From the NCBI GenBank assembly GCA_902552755.1, contig CACDHV010000001.1, positions 62,001 through 126,000 on the forward strand: a stretch of 64,000 nucleotides of DNA. The letters run 5' to 3'. The notes beneath the pieces were generated by a model, which ran no database searches, was not told the origin of the DNA, and saw only the letters and a list, made by a program, of their open reading frames with translations. This DNA comes from an uncultured Pelagibacteraceae bacterium. GTDB lineage: Bacteria; Pseudomonadota; Alphaproteobacteria; Pelagibacterales; Pelagibacteraceae. The translations under genes and the position numbers were made by a program. Positions 55,760 through 64,000 of this stretch are shown in pieces; position 1 is the first letter of the stretch, and each line of letters starts with the position of its first letter.

Positions 55760-56886
55760 TACTTTCAACATCACTAAATTCTAATAGCTATTCATTTATT
55801 GATAAACTGAAAGCTATTGATTACTTTTTAATAATAATTGTTGCTATAATTGGTTCAATGAGTGTTTTTTCAATTTATTCTACAGAAAGTGGGAACTTTT
55901 CTTTTTATACTAAAAATCATCTAACTAGATTTCTAGTATTTTTTTCTATGTTTTTAGTTCTGTCATTTGTAAGAGTTTCATTTTGGTATAGGCAGGCATA
56001 TATTTTTTATATTCTAGGAATTTTATTTCTATTACTTGTAATTTTTTTTGGAATTTCAGCATCAGGATCTAAACGATGGATAAATCTTTTCATAATGAAC
56101 CTTCAGCCTTCAGAACTAATGAAAATTGCAATAATAGTTTGTTTTGCAAGATATTACCATCGTATTCAAAGCTCAGATATTCAAAGTTATAAATATTTAT
56201 TGCAACCAATCATACTTTTGTTGATACCTTGCTATTTAGTTATAACTCAACCTGATTTAGGAACAGCAATTTTAATAGCAGGAAGTGGGTTGGCTATTAT
56301 TTGGTTAGCAGGACTTAATTTAAAATATTTTATATATTCAGGATTAATATTGTTAGTCTCATTACCTTTTGTAATTTCAATTTTAAAACCATATCAAAAA
56401 TCAAGAATATTAACTTTTTTTAATCCAGATAGAGACCCTTTGGGTGCAGGTTATCAAATAATTCAATCTAAAATAGCAATTGGTTCAGGAGGATTATTAG
56501 GTAAAGGTTTCTTGCAGGGTACACAAAGTTATCTTGAATTCTTACCTGAAAAACACACTGACTTTATTTTTACTCTTTTTTCTGAAGAATTTGGCTTTGT
56601 TGGTTCAATGCTTCTAATTTTATTATACGCTTTATTAATTTATAGAATAATAAGGGTTGGTTTTTCAAGCAGATCATTTTTTGCAAAACTATACTGTTAT
56701 GGTTTTGCATCTGCTTTATTCTTATATATTTTTGTAAATATAGCCATGGTAGTTGGGTTGTTGCCAATTGTTGGAGCACCACTTCCTATCATGTCATACG
56801 GAGGATCATCTATGTTATCAATAATGCTTGGTTTAAGTATTGTAATGAGCTGCAAAATTTATAGTCATGATACAATCAGTAGTTAA
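55756..56886 (+). CDS. rodA: RodA SEDS glycosyltransferase
   Basis: QPSELMKIAIIVCFARYYH; LPEKHTDFIFTLFSEEFGFVGS; MSYGGSSML. Confidence 0.96.
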   Translation: MILSTSLNSNSYSFIDKLKAIDYFLIIIVAIIGSMSVFSIYSTESGNFSFYTKNHLTRFLVFFSMFLVLSFVRVSFWYRQAYIFYILGILFLLLVIFFGISASGSKRWINLFIMNLQPSELMKIAIIVCFARYYHRIQSSDIQSYKYLLQPIILLLIPCYLVITQPDLGTAILIAGSGLAIIWLAGLNLKYFIYSGLILLVSLPFVISILKPYQKSRILTFFNPDRDPLGAGYQIIQSKIAIGSGGLLGKGFLQGTQSYLEFLPEKHTDFIFTLFSEEFGFVGSMLLILLYALLIYRIIRVGFSSRSFFAKLYCYGFASALFLYIFVNIAMVVGLLPIVGAPLPIMSYGGSSMLSIMLGLSIVMSCKIYSHDTISS

Positions 56887-56959
56887 GATATAGTCAACAG
56901 ATATCTGCCGCGATCAAATAACATCTATTATAATTTAACCCACCAACTATATTTTTCAT

Positions 56960-58201
56960 GTGTCAGAAAAAATTTTAAAAGTTGGTATAATAGGAGCAGG
57001 AATTCAAGGAGTATGTAATGCTCTTTTTCTTCAAAAAAAAGGCTATCAAGTAATTTTGTTCGATAGAGATGAACCTGGAAATGCAGCCTCTTATGGTAAT
57101 GCAGGTCATTTTTCACCTTATGCATCAGTCCCTTTAAACAGGCCAGATATTGTAAGTGATGTTCCATCAATGCTTATGAGCTCAAGAGGACCCTTGGCAC
57201 TTAAATGGAATTATGTTCCAAAAATGATCCCTTGGTTTTCAAAATTTTTAATGAATTGTACTAATGATAAAATGATGCATACCGCAAAAAATATGCATCA
57301 AATTTTAGATCAATCATTACTGGCTTATGATGAATTATTCGAAGAGATAGATCTAGAGGGTTTAGTTGAAAATAATGGTATTTTATATGTCTGGAATGAA
57401 AAAAATTTAAAAAGTAGAGAATTAGAAATAAAAATTAGGGACGATCTAGGTGTTAAACAACAAGTGGTTAATAAAAAAGAAATACATGATTTGGAACCAA
57501 ATTTAAAACCATTTTATCATGGAGGTGTTTTCTATGATTATGCAAGACATGCAAGAAATCCAAAAAAAATATTAATAAAGCTATTTGAAAATTTTATAAA
57601 AAAAGGTGGAAAGTTTTTAAAACTAAATATCCAAGATTTGAATTTTGACGAGGAGAAACCTGTTTTAAGATCGGAAACCCAGAGATTTGTTTTTGATAAA
57701 TTGGTTATTGCATGTGGTGCGTTTTCAAAAAAACTTACTGATAAACTTCATGAAAATATTCCACTGGATACCGAAAGAGGGTATCATGTTCATTTTAAAG
57801 ATTTTGATCATTTAATTTCTAGACCAGTGGTTTATTCTAACAGAGGGTTTGGAATGTCACCAATGGATCAAGGGTTAAGAGTAGTTGGTACTGTGGAGTT
57901 TGGCGGTTTAGAAAATGCTTTATCAAAATCCAGGATCAAAAACTTAATTTTAAATGCGAAGGATATGCTTGACGGTTTGCCTGAGCACAAAGATGAGTGG
58001 TTAGGATTTAGACCTACACTGCCAGATTTTTTACCAATAATTGGACCATCAAAAAATTATAAAAATGTATTTTACTCATTTGGTCACCATCATTTAGGAT
58101 GGACTTTAGGTGCAATTTCTGGAAAAATAGTGTCTGGTATGATTGCAAATGAAAATACTAATATGGATTTAAAGCCTTACAGTTCAGTTAGATTTGCTTA
58201 A
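56960..58201 (+). CDS. FAD-dependent D-amino-acid dehydrogenase-like oxidoreductase
   Basis: VGIIGAGIQGVCNALFLQKKGYQVILFDRDEPGNAASYGNAGHF; GTG start. Confidence 0.88.
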   Translation: MSEKILKVGIIGAGIQGVCNALFLQKKGYQVILFDRDEPGNAASYGNAGHFSPYASVPLNRPDIVSDVPSMLMSSRGPLALKWNYVPKMIPWFSKFLMNCTNDKMMHTAKNMHQILDQSLLAYDELFEEIDLEGLVENNGILYVWNEKNLKSRELEIKIRDDLGVKQQVVNKKEIHDLEPNLKPFYHGGVFYDYARHARNPKKILIKLFENFIKKGGKFLKLNIQDLNFDEEKPVLRSETQRFVFDKLVIACGAFSKKLTDKLHENIPLDTERGYHVHFKDFDHLISRPVVYSNRGFGMSPMDQGLRVVGTVEFGGLENALSKSRIKNLILNAKDMLDGLPEHKDEWLGFRPTLPDFLPIIGPSKNYKNVFYSFGHHHLGWTLGAISGKIVSGMIANENTNMDLKPYSSVRFA

Positions 58202-58215
58202 AAAAGTTAAATAGT

Positions 58216-61200
58216 GTGGAAATTAAACTTGAAGACAAATATAAATTAAGTAAAGGCACTAGATTTTTAACTGGTGCCCAAGCTCTTGTTAGAGTTCCAA
58301 TTGTTCAAGCAAGAAGAGATAAACAAAAAAACTTAAATACTGCATGTTACATCTCTGGCTATAGAGGATCTCCTCTAGGTGGCTACGACCAGCAGATTTT
58401 AAAAAACAAAAAATATTTGAATGAAAACAATATTTATTTTCAACCAGGAATAAATGAGGAACTCGCCGCAACTTCTCTATGGGGAACACAGCAAGTCAAT
58501 CTTAGAAAACAAGATAAATACGATGGTGTTTTTGGCATATGGTATGGTAAAGGGCCAGGAGTAGATAGAGCAGGAGATGCATTAAAACATGTAAATCTGG
58601 CAGGTACCTCAAAGTTTGGAGGCGTCATTGCTTTAATGGGGGATGACCATATATGTGAGTCCTCAACAACCTCTCATCAAAGTGAATTTGCAATGATTGA
58701 TGCGATGATACCTTTTTTTAATCCAAGTGGTGTTCAAGAAATACTAGATTATGGAATAATAGGAATAGAATTATCAAGAAAAAGTGGATGTTGGGTAGGG
58801 ATAAAGTGTGTTCATGATAACGTGAGTTCAGGAGCAACAGTTGACTTAGATGAAAATAGGTTAAATCTATTAGATATTTCAAGTGAAAACTATCCATCTG
58901 AAGGTTTAAATATAAGACTTAAAGATACCGCTCAAGAAAAAGAATATCGACTACACCATCATAAAATAAAATATGTAAAAGAATTTTGTAAAATAAATAA
59001 TTTGAATAAAATTATTTTCGATTCAGAAAATCCAAAAGTTGGAATAATTAGCACTGGAAAATCTTTTTTAGATACAAAATTAGGGCTAGAAAAAATAGGA
59101 ATAAATGAAGATGTTGCCAACCAAATAGGAATTAAATTTCTTAAAATTGCTATGCCTTGGCCATTAGAGGAAAAAATAATTGAAAAATTTTCGGAAAATT
59201 TAGAAAAAATCATTGTTGTTGAAGAAAAAAGATCAATCATTGAAACACAAGTTAAAGAAATATTATTTAATAAAAATTTAAATATAAAAGTAGTTGGAAA
59301 AAATGATGAAAATAATAATGATTTATTTGTTTCTTCTGGAGCTTTAGACCCAGGAGAAATCGGTTTAAAAATATCTGAAATAATTAATTATCTTAACTTA
59401 CCGGATGAAGTACATAATCTTTCAAAAAAGTTAAAGTCTTTGAAAGAAAAAATTAATTCAAATATCTCCTTAAAAAGAGTTCCACATTTCTGCTCTGGGT
59501 GCCCTCATAATACTTCAACTAGAATACCAGAGGGTAGTAGAGCAATTACAGGTATCAGTTGTGCATATCTTGTGGAACATATGGAAAGAGACAATGAAGG
59601 CTTTTCACAAATGGGATCAGAGGGGGCAACTTGGGTTGGTGAGTCTGTTTTTAGCAATACTGACCATGTTTTTCAAAATATGGGAGATGGGACTTACATT
59701 CATTCAGGAATTCTATCTATAAGACATGCAGTTGCAGCAAAAACTAAAATGACATTTAAGATTTTGTATAACGATGCTGTCGCGTTGACAGGAGGTCAAG
59801 CATTAGACGGATTACCAACAGTTGCGCAAATGTCTAAACAGCTTGAAGCAGAAGGTGTTGAAGAAATTGCAATAATCACAGATGAAATTGAAAAATATAG
59901 TGATAGAGGAGGTTTTGCGAAAAATTCAAAAGTTTATGACAGAAAAAATATTATAGATGTTCAAATTGAATTAAGCAAAATTAATGGAACAACTGTTATT
60001 ATTTATGATCAAACCTGCGCGGCTGAGAAAAGAAGGAGAAGAAAAAAAGGCATCTTAGAAGAGCCTAAGAAAAAAATTTTTATTAATAAAGACCTATGCG
60101 AAGGTTGTGGAGATTGTGGAATACAATCTAATTGTGTTTCTATTGCACCTGTTGAAACTGAATATGGAAGAAAAAGACAAATTGACCAATCTTCTTGTAA
60201 CAAAGATTACACATGTGTTGATGGATTTTGTCCAAGCTTTGTAAGTCTTGAGGGAGATATAAGACTTAAGAAAAATTATGACGATAATTTAATTAATAAA
60301 ATAAATTCAAAGATAGATGATCCGAAATTACCTCAAATTAACAAATCTTTTGGGATAATGATTGCTGGAATTGGTGGAACAGGAGTTGTTACAATTGGAG
60401 CTGTGCTTGCAACTGCTGCTCAAATAGATGGAAAAGGATCAGGAGTTTTAGATATGACAGGATTAGCTCAAAAAGGTGGAACTGTTAAAAGTTTCTTAAG
60501 AATTTTTAAAAAACCAGAAGATGTTGGAGCCATAAGATTATCTTATGGTGATACTAACTTACTTCTGGGATTTGATTTACTTGTATCAAATGATTTAGAA
60601 ATAATAAAAACCTTAGATAAAAAAATTTCAAAATTAATAGTTAATACAGATGAGGTTATGCCTGGAGATTTTACAAGGGATAAAAATTTTTATTTACCTT
60701 TTGAAGAAATGAGAGATAATTTAATTAACATAGCAGGTCAAGAAAATATAAAGTTTATATCATCAAATAAAATTACATCTAAGATTTTAGGAAATTCAAT
60801 TTTATCAAATATGTTTAATGTTGGAGTAGCATATCAATCAGGTTTAATTCCAATTTCAGCTTCATCAATTGAAAAAGCAATTGAGTTAAATGGTGCAAGT
60901 GTAAAAGATAATATTGATGCATTCAGATTTGGAAGACATTATGAAAATTTAAAAGATGAAGTTTTAGATATAATTAAAGATGAGCCAGAAGTGCTAGAGG
61001 GTTTTGAGGAAAAATATAAGAATAGATTTAAGTTTTTGGAAGATTATCAAAATAAAAAATATGCTGAAAAATTTGGAGATCTCGTTAGCTATGCAAGAAA
61101 GATAGATAAAAATATTGGAAACGGTAGTCAATTCTCAACTGCAGTTTTAAAAAATTATTTCAAATTAATGGCATACAAAGACGAGTATGAAGTATCGAGA

Positions 61201-61635
61201 TTAATGACTAATAAAAAATTCGTAGACGATGTAAACAAAAACTTTGAAGGTAATTTTAATTATAATTTTTATTTAGCTCCTCCAATTTTTAGTAAAAAAA
61301 GTAAAGTTGATGGGAAATTGGTAAAAATTAAATTTGGAGGATGGTTATTTAGTGTGTTTAAACTGCTCTGTAAATTAAAATTCTTAAGAGGCACAAAGTT
61401 TGATCCATTTGGTTATTTAAATGAAAGAAAAAAGGAGAGAGAATTAATAAGAGATTATAAGCAAACAATTACTGGCATAGGAACAAAAATAAATAAATCA
61501 AACTATGAAACAGCAGTTAAAATAGCTTCAATACCTGATCAAATCAGAGGTTTTGGACATGTTAAGGAAAAGAATATAAAAGAAGCAATAAACTATAGGA
61601 CAGATTTACTAAATTCTTTTCATGAAAACACTTAG
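58216..61635 (+). CDS. Indolepyruvate ferredoxin oxidoreductase, fused alpha/beta
   Basis: 1139 aa; N-terminal SGYRGSPLGGYDQQI; CSGCPHNTSTRIPEGSRA; Fe-S cysteines CEGCGDCGIQSNC; C-terminal gamma-like domain GIGGTGVVTIG. Confidence 0.92.
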   Translation: MEIKLEDKYKLSKGTRFLTGAQALVRVPIVQARRDKQKNLNTACYISGYRGSPLGGYDQQILKNKKYLNENNIYFQPGINEELAATSLWGTQQVNLRKQDKYDGVFGIWYGKGPGVDRAGDALKHVNLAGTSKFGGVIALMGDDHICESSTTSHQSEFAMIDAMIPFFNPSGVQEILDYGIIGIELSRKSGCWVGIKCVHDNVSSGATVDLDENRLNLLDISSENYPSEGLNIRLKDTAQEKEYRLHHHKIKYVKEFCKINNLNKIIFDSENPKVGIISTGKSFLDTKLGLEKIGINEDVANQIGIKFLKIAMPWPLEEKIIEKFSENLEKIIVVEEKRSIIETQVKEILFNKNLNIKVVGKNDENNNDLFVSSGALDPGEIGLKISEIINYLNLPDEVHNLSKKLKSLKEKINSNISLKRVPHFCSGCPHNTSTRIPEGSRAITGISCAYLVEHMERDNEGFSQMGSEGATWVGESVFSNTDHVFQNMGDGTYIHSGILSIRHAVAAKTKMTFKILYNDAVALTGGQALDGLPTVAQMSKQLEAEGVEEIAIITDEIEKYSDRGGFAKNSKVYDRKNIIDVQIELSKINGTTVIIYDQTCAAEKRRRRKKGILEEPKKKIFINKDLCEGCGDCGIQSNCVSIAPVETEYGRKRQIDQSSCNKDYTCVDGFCPSFVSLEGDIRLKKNYDDNLINKINSKIDDPKLPQINKSFGIMIAGIGGTGVVTIGAVLATAAQIDGKGSGVLDMTGLAQKGGTVKSFLRIFKKPEDVGAIRLSYGDTNLLLGFDLLVSNDLEIIKTLDKKISKLIVNTDEVMPGDFTRDKNFYLPFEEMRDNLINIAGQENIKFISSNKITSKILGNSILSNMFNVGVAYQSGLIPISASSIEKAIELNGASVKDNIDAFRFGRHYENLKDEVLDIIKDEPEVLEGFEEKYKNRFKFLEDYQNKKYAEKFGDLVSYARKIDKNIGNGSQFSTAVLKNYFKLMAYKDEYEVSRLMTNKKFVDDVNKNFEGNFNYNFYLAPPIFSKKSKVDGKLVKIKFGGWLFSVFKLLCKLKFLRGTKFDPFGYLNERKKERELIRDYKQTITGIGTKINKSNYETAVKIASIPDQIRGFGHVKEKNIKEAINYRTDLLNSFHENT

Positions 61636-62527
61636 CCCTTTATATTTAGCCTCTCTTTATTTAGTTTTAGCTTGTTTATTTTGGGCAGGCAACTTTATAG
61701 TAGGAAAAGCTGCAAGCATTATTGATATTCCTCCGATATCATTAAATTTTTATAGATGGTTTTTGGCTTGGTTAGTTTTGCTTCCATTCACTTATAAAGA
61801 ATTATTAAATAACCAAAAAATTATATTAGATAATATTTTTTTATTTTCATTATTGGGAATTTTAGCTGTGACTGTTTTTAATTCAGCCCTTTTTTACTCT
61901 CTGAGACATACCCAAGTTATTACTGGAGTACTTATGATTTCAACAGTACCAGTTATGATTATATTATTTTCATCTTTACTTAGAATTGAGAAAACAAATT
62001 CATTTCAAATAATAGGAGTATTTCTCTCACTTACAGGTGTTTTATTTATAATAACTAAAGCAAACCTAAATAATTTACTAAATTTATCTTTTAATAAGGG
62101 AGACATTTTTGCATTAATTGCAATGTTTGCTTGGTCTCTTTATTCAGCGCTTCTGAAAAAAAAGGAATTCAATCTATCTCCAATTTCTCTTTTGCAGGTT
62201 GTTATTACATTTGGAGTTATTTTTCTTATTCCGATGTATTTTATTGATTTTAGTTTGGGTAGTGTAATCAAATTACAATCTTCTTTTTATTTAGTTTTAT
62301 TCTATGTTGTTTTTTTCCCTGGTTTAATCTCATTTCTGTTTTGGATAAAAGGTGTAAAACTTATTGGGGCTAATAGATCTGGTGTTTTTCTTCATTTGAT
62401 GCCAATTCTAGGTGCAATAATGGCTATGATAATTTTCAAAGAAAAAATTTTATTTTATCATTTCTTAGGTGCAATTTTTATAATTGCTGGTATTACAATT
62501 TCGAATAAAAAAACTCAAAATGCTTAA
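61622..62527 (+). CDS. EamA/DMT-family transporter
   Basis: Ten TM-like segments; CLFWAGNFIVGKAA motif. Confidence 0.9.
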   Translation: MKTLSPLYLASLYLVLACLFWAGNFIVGKAASIIDIPPISLNFYRWFLAWLVLLPFTYKELLNNQKIILDNIFLFSLLGILAVTVFNSALFYSLRHTQVITGVLMISTVPVMIILFSSLLRIEKTNSFQIIGVFLSLTGVLFIITKANLNNLLNLSFNKGDIFALIAMFAWSLYSALLKKKEFNLSPISLLQVVITFGVIFLIPMYFIDFSLGSVIKLQSSFYLVLFYVVFFPGLISFLFWIKGVKLIGANRSGVFLHLMPILGAIMAMIIFKEKILFYHFLGAIFIIAGITISNKKTQNA

Positions 62528-63470
62528 GGTAGCTATTTTAGACGATTATCAAAACGTTGCTCAAGAATTTATAGATTTGAAAAATCTTTCATCAAAGTTT
62601 GATATTGAGATTTTCAGTGAACCTTTTGAAAACGAGGATGACGCCATAGAAAAACTAAAAGAATTTGAAGCTCTGCTTATTATGAGAGAAAGAACATCAA
62701 TTACTTCAAATCTTATTAAAAGTTTGAAAAAACTAAAATACATTTCTACAAGCGGAATGAGAAATAAAGCCATAGATCTTGAAGCAACAAAAAAAGCTAA
62801 AATTGTTGTTACTGGAACAGAAATTAACTCAAACCCTACCTGTGAATTAACATGGGCATTAATTTTAGGGCTAGCTAGAAATATTAAGGTGGAAGTTGAT
62901 AATATGTACCAAGGTTATTGGCAGACAACAGTGGGTCTTGAATTAAAAGGAAAAATTCTGGGCCTTATTGGTTTAGGAAAAGTTGGATCTCAAGTTGCCA
63001 AAATTGGAAAAGCATTTGGTATGCAAGTAATGGCATGGAGTGAAAACTTAAGTCTAGATAAGTGTAAAGAACTTGATGTTTTACCATCTAATAAAGAGGA
63101 TCTTATTCAAAACTCTGACTTTATATCAATTCATGTCCAAGGAGGAGAAAGATACAAAGATTGTATAAAGCTTGCTGAATTTGATAAAATGAAAAAATCT
63201 GCTTTTCTAATTAATACTTCTAGAGGTCCAATTGTTAACGAAGATGATTTAATTATAGCTCTTTCAACTAATGTAATTGCTGGAGCTGGTATCGATGTTT
63301 ATGATAAAGAACCTCTACCCAGTAGTCATAAATTGAGATTTGTGCCTAACGCACTTTTGCTTCCACACGTAGGCTACGTCACAGCTGAAAATTATTCTAT
63401 TTTTTATTCACAAATGATAGAAAATTTAGAAGCCTGTGTTGCTGGTAAGCCTATTCGAGAAATAAAGTAA
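62520..63470 (+). CDS. D-2-hydroxyacid dehydrogenase (start at 62520 preferred to 62484)
   Basis: LGLIGLGKVGSQVAKIGKAFGM; INTSRGPIVNEDDL; LLPHVGYVT. Confidence 0.93.
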   Translation: MLKVAILDDYQNVAQEFIDLKNLSSKFDIEIFSEPFENEDDAIEKLKEFEALLIMRERTSITSNLIKSLKKLKYISTSGMRNKAIDLEATKKAKIVVTGTEINSNPTCELTWALILGLARNIKVEVDNMYQGYWQTTVGLELKGKILGLIGLGKVGSQVAKIGKAFGMQVMAWSENLSLDKCKELDVLPSNKEDLIQNSDFISIHVQGGERYKDCIKLAEFDKMKKSAFLINTSRGPIVNEDDLIIALSTNVIAGAGIDVYDKEPLPSSHKLRFVPNALLLPHVGYVTAENYSIFYSQMIENLEACVAGKPIREIK

Positions 63471-63471
63471 A

Positions 63472-64000
63472 GTGGAATTACCAGTTGTAAATCACCCTGA
63501 TTATGAAGCAAAAATTGGTGATGATAATAAATTTCCAATTAAAAAGTTTGGTGAATTAGCAAGTTTTCTTAAAAAAGAAAAGGTAGTTAAGAAGTTTTAT
63601 AAACCTGATCCATGCTCAGTAGATACACTAAAAGAAGTTCACTCTGAGGAGTATATTTTTAAAATTAAAAATAAAACATTAGAGCAAACATTGGTTAAAA
63701 AAATAGGGTTTCCTTTAGTTGATAGTGTGGTCAGAAGATCTTTAGTTGCAACAGGCGGAACGGTATTGGCCTCTAAATTAGCAATAAATTATGGAATAGC
63801 TTGTAACACAGCTGGTGGAAGTCATCATGCTATTTATGACGAGGGAGCTGGTTTTTGTGTTTTTAATGATGTGGCTGTTGCTGCAAAGTATCTCTTGAAT
63901 AGAGGGTTGGCTAACAAAATCCTAATAGTCGATTTAGATGTTCACCAAGGTAACGGAAATTCAGAAATATTTAAAAATGAAAATAATGTTTTTACATTTA
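63472..64000 (+). CDS. Histone deacetylase / acetylpolyamine amidohydrolase family protein (truncated by window end)
   Basis: GTG start, reads MELPVVNHPDYEAKIG...GGSHHAIYDEGAGFCVFNDVAVAAKYLL...ILIVDLDVHQGNGN. Confidence 0.9.
   Translation, partial: MELPVVNHPDYEAKIGDDNKFPIKKFGELASFLKKEKVVKKFYKPDPCSVDTLKEVHSEEYIFKIKNKTLEQTLVKKIGFPLVDSVVRRSLVATGGTVLASKLAINYGIACNTAGGSHHAIYDEGAGFCVFNDVAVAAKYLLNRGLANKILIVDLDVHQGNGNSEIFKNENNVFTF

Noticed and set aside
56928-57170. Minus ORF 56928..57170
   Set aside because: Lies opposite the N-terminus of the DadA-like gene; Leu/His-rich, no motif.

Overview
AT-rich, very gene-dense chromosomal window that looks like a SAR11/Pelagibacter-type alphaproteobacterium (inferred from gene content, gene order and composition; no search was run). 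Most of it is housekeeping. Blocks recognised: tkt (partial); a coiled-coil gene with zapA; fcl, ymdB-like, yebC and a ruvC-like gene; tolQRAB-pal-cpoB-tilS-ftsH; folP-glmM-thiD-purA; rpoH/rluD; an ABC exporter; tsaC/sua5; xseB-ispA-dxs; aroC; pdxH; a polyprenyl synthase; sppA-like; glyQS; ppdK; nadC-nadA; thyX; mrp; hflKC-DUF2065-degP-miaA; ilvBHC; leuA; mreBCD-mrdA-rodA; and a terminal oxidoreductase/IOR cluster. RNA genes are tRNA-Arg(TCG), tRNA-Leu(GAG) and an unannotated circularly permuted two-piece tmRNA on the minus strand (about 39755-40010, readable tag ANESYALAA). The most unusual region is about 36.7-39.8 kb. A 21-bp exact copy of the tmRNA gene 3' end lies about 860 bp downstream of the gene and brackets a decayed secreted-protein gene with two apparent 1-nt deletions. 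This looks like an att-flanked remnant island. Next to it, up to a tRNA-Leu, is a two-gene Gfo/Idh plus radical-SAM cassette. Other points: a phage-like ruvC with no ruvA/ruvB beside it, interlocked 4-bp stop overlaps at convergent genes, and several candidate cis-regulatory hairpins. I found no CRISPR array, integrase, transposase or clear new defence system.
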